DNA of 64,000 nucleotides, from NCBI RefSeq assembly GCF_004328665.1, contig NZ_CP019770.1, forward strand, positions 2,604,001-2,668,000, given 5' to 3'. The translations under genes and the position numbers were made by a program. The DNA is from Pseudoalteromonas sp. DL-6 (GTDB lineage: Bacteria > Pseudomonadota > Gammaproteobacteria > Enterobacterales > Alteromonadaceae). A model generated the notes under the pieces. That model saw nothing but the letters and a program-made list of their open reading frames with translations, was not told the origin of the DNA and searched no databases. Shown piece after piece: positions 1-7,865 of this stretch (positions are counted from its first letter, which is position 1; each line of letters starts with the position of its first letter).

Positions 1-3
1 AAA

Positions 4-2886
4 TTATTGAAATACTTTATCCACCTTCACTACTTCAATATTTTTCGCTGGTATTGCCAGTTTGTAATCAGCAATTACCCTATCTTCAGCCACTAATTCG
101 GCAGGCTTATCGGTGTTATACACCATAGGCGAGGTTTGCATAGTTGCTAAACGTTTTTGCATATCTTCACCATCACCGGTAACAAACACATAGTGAATAT
201 TCTCAGTTTGTAGGTTGTCTTTAATCACTCGATTTACATCGCCAACAGTCAATGTTTTAAGCTTGTTTGTTACATAGTTTACAAAACTATCGGTGTTATA
301 AAACTCGCTATCTAGCGCATAACCTAACTGGCGATTTTGACTAGCAACCATTTGTGGCACAAAGTTAATTAAAAAGTTACGTGTAGCTTCAAAATCTGCC
401 TCAGTCATACCATTTTTAATTAGCTTATCTAGCTCAAATAATGCGGTACGGGTTGCAAAATGCGCATCGTTGTTTGAGCGCAGTGGACGCAGCCACACTT
501 GGAATATTTGCTCAGAGCGCCCTAAGTTTGCATCAGGTTTAGTTTGAAACATACCTCTAGGGAAGTATTCAATGTAGGCGTAATCACCGTAATTCATACC
601 ACGCGTTTGACGAATACGTTCGTACAAGTAACTGTTAGAACTGCGATGCTCACCAAAGTACGAACGCACTAGCCACAATGCGGTCCAGTCTTCGCTGCTA
701 CGAATGGTATCAATAGGGAACCCGAACGACACAGCCGTTGATTGCGCTGACTTTTCAACAATCGTTGCATGATGACCTTTAAGCTCTGGCGCATCAGGGA
801 TTGTTAAGCGGCTTTGTTCGCCTTTTGGAAGTGTCGCCAAGTCAGCTAACATTTGTGCTTTAAGTTTTTCAGGCACAGCACCAATTAAACCCACAGTAAG
901 TTTAGCTTGTGTAAGTTCAGCATTATAAAACGCTTTAACATCATCAAGAGTGAGCGCTTCTAAATCTGATAAGTCACCGTAGTTATAGCTTTCATAAGGG
1001 TGCCCCTTATAAAGCACACTGTAGAGCACTTCTTTACCCAACTCTTCATCATTAGAGGCTTTTAAACCCGACTTAATGCCATCGATCATTTCTTTTTTCA
1101 GACGTTTAAAGTCATCTTCTCTAAAGCCTGGGTTTAACAGCTGCTCACTCACTAAGGCATACCACTGAGCTGCATTATCTTTATGAATACGCCCTTGGAA
1201 CGACAGCATTTCTTTATCTATTTGATAACCAAAGCTACCCGCCAGTGGGTACATTGCCTTTTTAATATCTTTGTAACTCATTGAGGTTGAGCCACCTTGC
1301 GCCAGCATTGCGGCAGTCAGTGCTGCAACCCCTTTTTTACCCTGCGGATCGGCAGCGGCACCGGTATTAAATAATAAGTTAATATCGATTAACGGCGAGC
1401 TATTAGTTTTATCCAGCACTTTAAAGATAGGCTTACTCGGTGCTTGCTGATACTTAGCTACCAATGCATCTAAGTCGCTTTCTTGTTCAAAACCTGGGGC
1501 TTTATCAAGTGCCGACATAGTAATTGTGGTGCGGGCATTATCAACAAAATACTTATTTGCAACGGCTCTAATATCTTCGCTAGTGATATTGTCTGCCGAT
1601 TTATACAGCTGGTTAATCACCTCAGGATCGCGCTCAAAATGCATATAGCTGGCAAGTGTAGAGGCAATTGCTTGCGATGAATCTAAACCATTTATAAAGC
1701 TGTATTTAAGATTAGACTTTAAATCGCTGAGTTTTTGGCTATCAACCAACTCGGTACGCGCTTTGGCATACGTACGGTTTATAGCATCACGCACTGTGGC
1801 TAAATCATCGGCATTTTCAACTTTTACAAATACATGCAGTAACCCTGGATCTTTTGTCTCTGGGTTATAGGTAAACATTTGACTCGCGATTTGCTTTTCT
1901 ACTACCAGCTCTTGGTAAATATCTGAATTGCTAGAAAAATAAAGCTGCGACAGTAAATCTAATGCGGCTCGGTCTTTTTTCTGTGGCTCCCATGCGGCCC
2001 CTTTATACGACACAAGTAACCAATGACCTGGTAACCCTTCGTTTTGCTCATGCACATATTTTGGCGCTTGCTGAGTTGGCTCTTTTGGAATATCAGCAAC
2101 ATAGTCGCCTTTTTGCCAGTTACCCCAGTGTTTTTTAACCATCGCCATGGTCTCTTTTGGATCAACATCACCAACAATCACAAGCGATACATATTCAGGC
2201 TTATAAAACTTATCAAAAAACTCTTTACCGTAGGCCATTTGATCTGGCATAGCTTCAATGTCTTCAAAAAAGCCCATTGTAGTGTGTTTATAGGTATGTT
2301 TTTCGAACGCTTCTTGGCGTACCGCACTTAATAATTTACGAATTGGACTGGCGTTATTTTTTAAGTACTCGCCTTTAACCGTTAGCGCTTCCGTTCTAAA
2401 TTGTTCTTCGGTGTAGCTTAAGTTTTGAAAAATATCAGCTTCAATCTCGAGCACTTTATCAAGGTGTTGTTTTGAAAAATTTAAGTGGTAGTTAGTGTAA
2501 TCGTTAGTTGTGTAGGCACGGTTATCAACCCCTGAATTTTTTAAAATATCTGAATACACATCTTGCGGAAACTTTTCAGAGCCTTTAAACATCATATGTT
2601 CAAAAAAGTGAGCAAAACCAGTTTTACCCGCTTCCACTTCATTACGCGAGCCAACAGATACCGGTATTTGTAGCGATACTACATCTGGGTAATCGGTTTT
2701 AACTACCATAACGCGCAAGCCGTTATCTAGCTCTTCTATTAGGTAATCTTGTGAAAAAACACGCTCATCTGCTTTATTAACTTGTTCTTGTTGAGCTGCT
2801 GTTTGCGTGTTTTGACTTTGCTGCATAGCACAACCGGTTAAGGCCAGCGATACCGCTAGGCTAGTTGCCAGTAATTTAAATTTCAT
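4..2886 (-). CDS. M16 family zinc metallopeptidase (pitrilysin-like), lipoprotein
   Basis: A 960-residue protein with the inverted zinc motif HFFEH at residues 93-97 and a downstream Glu (E173, in VKGEY) that fits the third zinc ligand of M16 peptidases. The N-terminus is a lipoprotein signal ending in LALTGC, so Cys19 is probably lipidated and the enzyme sits in the periplasm or envelope. The length fits a double M16 unit: an active N-terminal half and a second half (from about residue 480) without the zinc motif, as is usual for the family. It probably degrades peptides in the envelope. The stop codon lies at the window edge, so the gene is complete. It is divergent from the MetF-like gene and appears monocistronic. 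Confidence 0.93.
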   Translation of the reverse strand: MKFKLLATSLAVSLALTGCAMQQSQNTQTAAQQEQVNKADERVFSQDYLIEELDNGLRVMVVKTDYPDVVSLQIPVSVGSRNEVEAGKTGFAHFFEHMMFKGSEKFPQDVYSDILKNSGVDNRAYTTNDYTNYHLNFSKQHLDKVLEIEADIFQNLSYTEEQFRTEALTVKGEYLKNNASPIRKLLSAVRQEAFEKHTYKHTTMGFFEDIEAMPDQMAYGKEFFDKFYKPEYVSLVIVGDVDPKETMAMVKKHWGNWQKGDYVADIPKEPTQQAPKYVHEQNEGLPGHWLLVSYKGAAWEPQKKDRAALDLLSQLYFSSNSDIYQELVVEKQIASQMFTYNPETKDPGLLHVFVKVENADDLATVRDAINRTYAKARTELVDSQKLSDLKSNLKYSFINGLDSSQAIASTLASYMHFERDPEVINQLYKSADNITSEDIRAVANKYFVDNARTTITMSALDKAPGFEQESDLDALVAKYQQAPSKPIFKVLDKTNSSPLIDINLLFNTGAAADPQGKKGVAALTAAMLAQGGSTSMSYKDIKKAMYPLAGSFGYQIDKEMLSFQGRIHKDNAAQWYALVSEQLLNPGFREDDFKRLKKEMIDGIKSGLKASNDEELGKEVLYSVLYKGHPYESYNYGDLSDLEALTLDDVKAFYNAELTQAKLTVGLIGAVPEKLKAQMLADLATLPKGEQSRLTIPDAPELKGHHATIVEKSAQSTAVSFGFPIDTIRSSEDWTALWLVRSYFGEHRSSNSYLYERIRQTRGMNYGDYAYIEYFPRGMFQTKPDANLGRSEQIFQVWLRPLRSNNDAHFATRTALFELDKLIKNGMTEADFEATRNFLINFVPQMVASQNRQLGYALDSEFYNTDSFVNYVTNKLKTLTVGDVNRVIKDNLQTENIHYVFVTGDGEDMQKRLATMQTSPMVYNTDKPAELVAEDRVIADYKLAIPAKNIEVVKVDKVFQ

Positions 2887-3077
2887 TGTTATCCCTTTTT
2901 AAATCGAGCAAATTTGTTGTTGTATTAAAACATTTACCAAACTAAGTATGCCGTAAAGTAGTTAAATATAAGAGCCCTAAGCCTATTAATTATGTAAACA
3001 ACTGTGTCAGTTATTGCTGGTAACTTGGTTTAACTATGAAAATAATTCACGTTAATTGAGAAACTTTCAATAAATAA

Positions 3078-3101
3078 ATCTATCTAGACGTCTAAATGGC
3101 T
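3078..3101 (+). promoter_or_regulatory. probable MetJ operator (met box)
   Basis: A perfect AGACGTCT at 3086-3093 is flanked in register by weaker 8-mers, ATCTATCT (3078-3085, 4 of 8 matches) and AAATGGCT (3094-3101, 5 of 8). MetJ binds tandem 8-bp met boxes with this consensus. The site lies about 45-60 bp upstream of the MetF-like start, where it would overlap a promoter. The central box is seen directly. MetJ control is inferred. Confidence 0.6.
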
Positions 3102-3136
3102 GCTATATTAAATCTATCATCACAAATTAAGCTGGA

Positions 3137-4102
3137 ATGGGGATTATGGCTTTATCACTTCAAGAAAAAATACAGGACACCAACCAAGGTGTTTACCTAA
3201 TTGGCACAACACCGCCAAAAATTGGGACTGATAAAGCGCAATTAAAAGTCATTGCCGAAAAATTATTAGGCCGTTTACACGAAATTGAATATGACGGTGT
3301 GATTATTTATGACATTCAAGATGAAAGCAGCCGTACAGAGCAAGCGCGTCCATTTGCGTTTAAGCAAACAGTTGATCCGCGCGAGTACAGTCAACTCTTA
3401 CGAGGCTTATCTGATCTTGATGTAATTACTTATAAAAGTGTAGCTCAGCGCGGTGTGAGTGAGTTTAAAGCGTGGTTAGATGAAACTAAAAATGACTACG
3501 ATTTAAAAAACGTGGTGTTAGTGGGCAGCCCTTCATCAGCGGGTGATATAAAGCTGAGCTTACCGAATGCCTATAAAACACTGGCAGAGCAGTCTGAAGA
3601 CTTCTTTTTAGGTGGCGTAACCATTGCTGAGCGCCATGCCAATAAGCGCAACGAGCACCAACGCTTAATAGAAAAAACAGCACAAGGATGCCAGTTTTTT
3701 ATCTCTCAAGCCGTTTACAATGCACAAGCAACCATAGATTTAATAACCAGTTATGCGCGCACATGCAAAGCACAAGGCCTGACACCTAATCGGATTATAT
3801 TAACCTTTACGCCTTGTGGTGGTGAAAAAACCTTAGAGTTTATGCAATGGCTAGGTATCTCAGTGCCAGAGGCAACTAAATGGCGCATGCTTGATTCGGA
3901 AAATACATTAAGCGAATCGGTGCGTATTTGTCGCGAAAATCTCGATTCAATTTTAAAAAGCTGTGCGCACTTAGGTGTGCCGCTGGGTTTAAATATTGAA
4001 AGCTTAACCAATCGTAAAGAAGAAATAGACGCGTCTATTAACTTATACCGATTGCTAAAAGCCACAATGGAACTCAACCTTGCGGAGAAGCTAATAGCTT
4101 AA
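3137..4102 (+). CDS. methylenetetrahydrofolate reductase-like (MetF superfamily) protein
   Basis: A 321-residue TIM-barrel-type protein resembling the 5,10-methylenetetrahydrofolate reductase family, with the segment GCQFFISQAVYN near residue 195 matching the family's flavin/folate barrel signature. MTHFRs reduce methylene-THF to methyl-THF, the methyl donor for methionine synthesis. The sequence differs clearly from classical E. coli MetF, so the exact substrate is uncertain. A met box just upstream supports a role in methionine or one-carbon metabolism. A second ATG nine bases downstream (3146), giving MALSLQEK, is an equally plausible start. The gene stands alone, and a G-rich repeat begins a few bases after its stop codon. 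Confidence 0.75.
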   Translation: MGIMALSLQEKIQDTNQGVYLIGTTPPKIGTDKAQLKVIAEKLLGRLHEIEYDGVIIYDIQDESSRTEQARPFAFKQTVDPREYSQLLRGLSDLDVITYKSVAQRGVSEFKAWLDETKNDYDLKNVVLVGSPSSAGDIKLSLPNAYKTLAEQSEDFFLGGVTIAERHANKRNEHQRLIEKTAQGCQFFISQAVYNAQATIDLITSYARTCKAQGLTPNRIILTFTPCGGEKTLEFMQWLGISVPEATKWRMLDSENTLSESVRICRENLDSILKSCAHLGVPLGLNIESLTNRKEEIDASINLYRLLKATMELNLAEKLIA

Positions 4103-4106
4103 TTGC

Positions 4107-4214
4107 GGGGTTCGAGGTTCGGGGTTCGGGGTTCGGGGTTCGGGGTTCGGGGTTCGGGGTTCGGGGTTCGGGGTTCGGGGTTCGGGGCTCGGGGCTCGGG
4201 GCTCGGGGTTCGGG
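4107..4214. repeat. 7-bp tandem repeat (GGGGTTC)n, potential G-quadruplex
   Basis: About 15 head-to-tail copies of a 7-mer. One GGGGTTC is followed by GAGGTTC, then nine perfect GGGGTTC, three GGGGCTC (4184-4204), one GGGGTTC and a trailing GGG. Four-G runs on the plus strand are regularly separated by three bases, which is a strong G-quadruplex pattern. The array begins 5 bp after the stop of the MetF-like gene. Copy number is likely to vary by slippage. Confidence 0.95.
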
Positions 4215-4372
4215 CAGAATGATAAGCTACATAAAATAAGCCGGTTCAAGTCGTTAGCTTCGTTTATTTTAATAAGTACTAACTTGATCTATCAGGTTTG
4301 AACTGTAGGACTTTATCAAATCTAACAGTCGCATTTGTGCCATGAGCGGATAAAAAGTGAATTTGAAAGCCT

Positions 4373-4448
4373 GTTGGGTGGCGCCTTCGGCTTAACCAAC
4401 CTACATTTTGACGTAGGTCGGATAAGTGGCGGAGCCACGCCATCCGAC
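4373..4448. repeat. REP-like double hairpin
   Basis: Two adjacent imperfect palindromes. The first, 4373-4400, pairs GTTGGGT with AACCAAC around a GCC-TTC-GGC core. The second, 4417-4448, has perfect outer arms GTCGGAT/ATCCGAC and perfect inner arms GTGGC/GCCAC. The second hairpin resembles enterobacterial REP/BIME units in form. It is probably one of many genomic copies, but no second clear copy is present in this window. Confidence 0.7.
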
Positions 4449-4569
4449 AAAAATGATGAATTTACCAGAAACAATCTAATTTGCCACGTTAGCGATATAT
4501 AACTGCTTTATACTGTAAGTTAAACCACTCTATACCGACTATCGGCTGAGTGCCATGGGCGGTCATTGG

Positions 4570-4669
4570 TAACGCCCTGTTAACAGGCAAAATATAGTTG
4601 GCTAAAATAAGTGAACGGAGTGAACAAAAAGCCAACTGTATTTTGTCCTTGTTTAACAGCTTGTTAGGC
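4570..4669 (-). other. integron attC recombination site closing a gene cassette
   Basis: Read on the minus strand, the site opens with GCCTAAC (4663-4669, an R''-type RYYYAAC core) and closes at GGGCGTTA (4570-4577), as attC sites do. The arms pair closely: CAAAATACAGTTGGCT on one side and CAAAATATAGTTGGCT on the other, with CTGTTAA in both, around a loop of about 26 bases. The 100-bp length is within the attC range. The TAA stop of the DUF2806 gene lies inside the GCCTAAC core, a hallmark of cassette genes. No integrase gene is present in the window. Confidence 0.8.
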
Positions 4670-5668
4670 TTCAATTGCTTGAGGATTTAATATGTGTCCT
4701 TGTGTTGCGGTTAGTGGTTTCCAATCTCCCAGTTTTACTTTAAAACCTTTTTTTACATAATCTTGCGCAATTGATAATAAATAATCATCTTGCGAACCAA
4801 ATGAAGCTAAAGCTAAAATCTGTCTACCAACACTAGTTAGTTGGTATATAGCAGCATCTGCTTTTTTATCAATGTCGTCATGTTCTAATAAAATTACTTT
4901 ATTATTAGAAATTAATGCTTTTATATAATTTGTAGGGGATGTTGAATTCCATGTTACAGATAAGCCAACAGATTCTACGCCGGAGACAATCCCAATCTCT
5001 TGTAAAAACAATAACGTATTAAAGCTAATACCACTTTGTTCTAGAAATGAATCTTTATCTCTAAATATTGAACCAGCCACAACAAATTTTGCAACCTTAC
5101 TAATTAATTCTGCTTCATCTTTGGACAAGCCTTTCAAAAATTCCATAGTTCTAAATGAGTAGCTACCGGGGTTCTTAATTTCTCCTGCTAGAATTCGTCC
5201 CCAAAGATCTTGAAGTTCTTCAGAAGAAACACGACCCGCATTTTCCCGCCATGAATATAACCAATCATCTTCTACATCTTGTACTGGAGGCTCCTGAACT
5301 TCGCTAGCTAATATATTCTCAGCCGCAAGAACTGCTCTACTTACATTTACTTCTTTTCTAATGGATTCAGAAATATCGATATTAGCTGCTGTTATTGCTA
5401 GATCAGGAAGACCAATAGTTGGTTCTATTCTATTTTGTGCAGATCCACCAATTAAGGGAGTAGACACATCAATTGGTATATTTTTTCCAGCCTTTATATC
5501 AGCTGCTAACTTTTCAGCTTCAGCTAACATTATTATTTCGTTTCTTCTAACTTGATTTTTAGCTTCACCTAATCGTTTTTCATGCCAAGGTTGTAGAGCT
5601 GAACCAATTCCTTTTTCGGCGAGAGTTTCCCACATCTTTATAACTAATTTTTCACCTGGAAATTCCAT
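4664..5668 (-). CDS. DUF2806 family protein carried on an integron-type gene cassette
   Basis: A 334-residue soluble protein. The opening (MEFPGEKLVIKMWETL) and the central block around residues 140-185 (DWLYSWRENAGRVSSEELQD, LWGRILAGEIKNPGSYSFR) match what I recall of the DUF2806 family, whose function is unknown. There is no signal peptide or membrane segment. The start is supported by AAGGAG just upstream. The gene fills a cassette: GTTAGGC lies 15 bp before the start codon and the stop codon is embedded in the attC core. Lack of an obvious promoter in so short a leader is typical of cassettes. A phage-defence role is possible, because many sedentary-integron cassettes encode such functions, but nothing in the sequence shows it. 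Confidence 0.75.
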   Translation of the reverse strand: MEFPGEKLVIKMWETLAEKGIGSALQPWHEKRLGEAKNQVRRNEIIMLAEAEKLAADIKAGKNIPIDVSTPLIGGSAQNRIEPTIGLPDLAITAANIDISESIRKEVNVSRAVLAAENILASEVQEPPVQDVEDDWLYSWRENAGRVSSEELQDLWGRILAGEIKNPGSYSFRTMEFLKGLSKDEAELISKVAKFVVAGSIFRDKDSFLEQSGISFNTLLFLQEIGIVSGVESVGLSVTWNSTSPTNYIKALISNNKVILLEHDDIDKKADAAIYQLTSVGRQILALASFGSQDDYLLSIAQDYVKKGFKVKLGDWKPLTATQGHILNPQAIEA

Positions 5669-5682
5669 ATATACTCCTTGAA

Positions 5683-5853
5683 GCCTAACAATTTAATAGT
5701 GCGCTCATCGCGCATATTTCTGCCGACTCCACGCTCATTTTTCTACATTATATAGTTTTAACAAATAACCTAAGGTATTACTATAACTATGTTTTCTAAA
5801 GTTTTTAGGTAAAGTTAAATAGAACAATATGCGCTCATAGCAGCTTGTCAGGT
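5683..5853 (-). other. probable second attC-like site, upstream of the DUF2806 cassette
   Basis: On the minus strand this runs from ACCTGAC (5847-5853, one mismatch to the RYYYAAC core) to GTTAGGC (5683-5689). Partially paired arms share GAGCGCATATT-type sequence, near 5826-5836 on one side and 5701-5717 on the other. At about 170 bp it is longer than most attC sites and the stem is imperfect. It is best read as the diverged attC of a preceding cassette, whose GTTAGGC forms the left junction of the DUF2806 cassette. Confidence 0.5.
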
Positions 5854-5964
5854 GAAGTCTAAACTAATTCTCCTCAGCTGTAAGATCAGATATGAGCTAC
5901 TACACCTATATGGCTTGCCTTTTTATTTTTATAATGTAATTAGCCGGTCAATTTCTTTTTAAAT

Positions 5965-6297
5965 TTATATTTTATTACTGTGTTTATCGCGGATTGTTTT
6001 TTTTAGCTGTTTCTTAATTAAGGTTTGCTCGCAATATAATGCAACAAGAACTCCAATAAAACTCGAAAAGATCACAATAAGCCAATAGTAAATACTATTA
6101 AAAATGACCACCCCTGAAATAGATAGATACAAATTGAATGGAACCACAAAAATTAAAAACCCTAAGACTTTGATAAACTCTCTGAATAGCTGAGAGTCCA
6201 TTTTTGCTGAGTTTATATGAGCATTAATAGTTTCGTCTGACACATTACCTAGCTCAGCGTATTCCTTTTTCAACCAATTGAGATAATCCAATTTCAC
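5965..6297 (-). CDS. small two-helix membrane protein, unknown function
   Basis: A 110-residue protein with two predicted membrane helices (about residues 42-62 and 68-87), a charged amphipathic N-terminus and a Lys-rich C-terminus. No family is recognised. The listed start is GTG immediately after AAGGA. An in-frame TTG six bases downstream (6291) has better ribosome-binding-site spacing. The gene lies upstream of and co-oriented with the DUF2806 cassette, with an attC-like site between them, so it may be a cassette gene itself. No matching GTTRRRY junction was found on its far side. Confidence 0.6.
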   Translation of the reverse strand: MKLDYLNWLKKEYAELGNVSDETINAHINSAKMDSQLFREFIKVLGFLIFVVPFNLYLSISGVVIFNSIYYWLIVIFSSFIGVLVALYCEQTLIKKQLKKTIRDKHSNKI

Positions 6298-6456
6298 TTC
6301 CTTTTTATATTTTTCGCTTCAATCACCTGATTTCATTCTCGACAAAATAATTACACTTTATTGATTACATGTAAACAATACAATGACTTAATACTTAAGC
6401 TGTGTGCTAAAAAGAACTAACAGGGAGAGGTAGTGAATTAAGAATATGCAGCAAAC

Positions 6457-6480
6457 CACGGCGCTAAATTTAACGCCGTG
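6457..6480. other. 24-bp near-perfect palindrome downstream of rhlE
   Basis: Arms CACGGCG and CGCCGTG flank a TAAATTTA core, with one mismatched pair. A T-run follows on the plus strand about 10 bp later (6489-6494) but not on the minus strand, where rhlE ends. It could act as an RNA-stabilising hairpin or an imperfect terminator for rhlE. Confidence 0.45.
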
Positions 6481-6526
6481 TTGGGCTCTTTTTTACTGAC
6501 AGCTGATAGCTAAAAACTGAACGCTT

Positions 6527-7774
6527 TTATTTACGTCTTCTATTTGGTGCTCTTTGGCCTGTAATACGTTTTTTATCGCGATCTTTACGCGCTTTGTTAG
6601 TGTTTTTGCGGTTATCTTTAGGCGGCTTATTTAAATCAGGTTCATAGCCTTCAAGCCATTGTGGTGTTAAGCGGGTATCAAGCAGCACTTCAATTTCTTC
6701 AAGCAGCCATTGCTCATCTAAACTCACTAGCGACATAGCAAGGCCTTGCTCGCCTGCACGCCCTGTACGGCCAATACGATGCACATAGTCTTCAGCTATG
6801 TATGGCAATTCAAAGTTAATTACGTATTTAAGTGCCGGTATGTCTAAACCGCGCGCCGCTACATCGGTGGCTACTAAAACACGCGTACTGCCCTCTTTAA
6901 AGTTTTGTAATGCGCGATCGCGAGCACCTTGCGATTTATCACCATGAATAGATTCGGTTTTTAAACCATCTTTACACATTTCTTTGGCTAGCTTATCGGC
7001 CATTTGTTTTGTGCGGGTGAATATAAGCACTTGGCGCCAGTTTTTCATGCCAATCATGTGCGATACCAGTTCGCGTTTTCTGTCTTCATCTACTGCGTAA
7101 ATAACTTGTTCAACCTCTACAGCAGCAGAGTTGCGCTTATCGACTTCAATAAGCTCTGGGTCTTTAAGTAATTTTTTACTTAGCTCAAAAACACTGTCAT
7201 CAAAGGTCGCAGAAAACAGTAAGGTTTGACGATCGCCTGGGATATGACGCAGTATTCGTCTAATTTCGTCAATAAAACCCATATCAAGCATACGGTCTGC
7301 TTCATCAAATACCAAAGAATCCACGCTTGAAAGCACCACACTGCCCTTCACTATATGATCAAGTAAGCGCCCTGGCGTTGCCACTATTACTTGCGCTGTT
7401 TTAAGAGCTTTGATTTGTGGGCCAATGCTTGCGCCACCATAGGCAAGTGCACCTTTTATATCTGTACCTTGTGCGTATTTTTCAAAGCTTGCAAATACTT
7501 GCTGAGCAAGCTCCCTAGTGGGCGTTAAAATAACCACACGAGCAATGCCTGGTTCGTCTTTTTTAGTGGTATTTAAAAGCTTATGTAAAAGCGGCAAAAC
7601 AAACGCGGCTGTTTTACCAGTACCAGTTTGAGCGCTACCCATAACGTCTTTGCCCGCTAAAATTGGCGGTATCGTTTTGTGCTGAATGGCGGTAGGCGTA
7701 GTGTAATTATTTTGCTCTATTGCCGTTAATAGTAACGGGTCTAGGGCTAGTGATGAGAACGATGTGGCAGACAT
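6527..7774 (-). CDS. rhlE: DEAD-box ATP-dependent RNA helicase, RhlE type
   Basis: A 415-residue helicase with the full motif set: Walker A AQTGTGKT (48-55), PTRELAQQ (85-92), PGRLLD, DEAD (157-160), SAT, and in the second RecA domain RGLDIP and HRIGRTGRAG. The C-terminal tail from about residue 370 is rich in Lys and Arg (KDRDKKRITGQRAPNRRRK), typical of RhlE. It unwinds short RNA duplexes in RNA decay and ribosome maturation, and in marine bacteria it often helps at low temperature. It is monocistronic, with a terminator of the preceding gene lying between its start and DUF3581. Confidence 0.93.
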   Translation of the reverse strand: MSATSFSSLALDPLLLTAIEQNNYTTPTAIQHKTIPPILAGKDVMGSAQTGTGKTAAFVLPLLHKLLNTTKKDEPGIARVVILTPTRELAQQVFASFEKYAQGTDIKGALAYGGASIGPQIKALKTAQVIVATPGRLLDHIVKGSVVLSSVDSLVFDEADRMLDMGFIDEIRRILRHIPGDRQTLLFSATFDDSVFELSKKLLKDPELIEVDKRNSAAVEVEQVIYAVDEDRKRELVSHMIGMKNWRQVLIFTRTKQMADKLAKEMCKDGLKTESIHGDKSQGARDRALQNFKEGSTRVLVATDVAARGLDIPALKYVINFELPYIAEDYVHRIGRTGRAGEQGLAMSLVSLDEQWLLEEIEVLLDTRLTPQWLEGYEPDLNKPPKDNRKNTNKARKDRDKKRITGQRAPNRRRK

Positions 7775-7825
7775 AAGCTTGGCTTTAAAATAACAAAGAA
7801 CGCTATTATACCTGAGCTTAAGTAA

Positions 7826-7849
7826 TAAAAAAGGCGCTAAATAGCGCCT
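7826..7849 (-). terminator. rho-independent terminator of the DUF3581 gene
   Basis: Hairpin arms AGGCGCT/AGCGCCT (7832-7838 and 7843-7849) around a 4-base loop. On the minus strand a run of six T follows (7826-7831). It lies between the DUF3581 stop and the rhlE start. Confidence 0.85.
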
Positions 7850-7865
7850 AAGTAAAATGAAATAT

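Noticed and set aside
4107..4214. CRISPR-like repeat array
   Set aside because: The unit is 7 bp with no spacers. It is a simple tandem repeat.
4489..4674. 61-residue open frame on the minus strand
   Set aside because: It reads straight through the attC palindrome and has no ribosome binding site. It is a by-product of the repeat structure.
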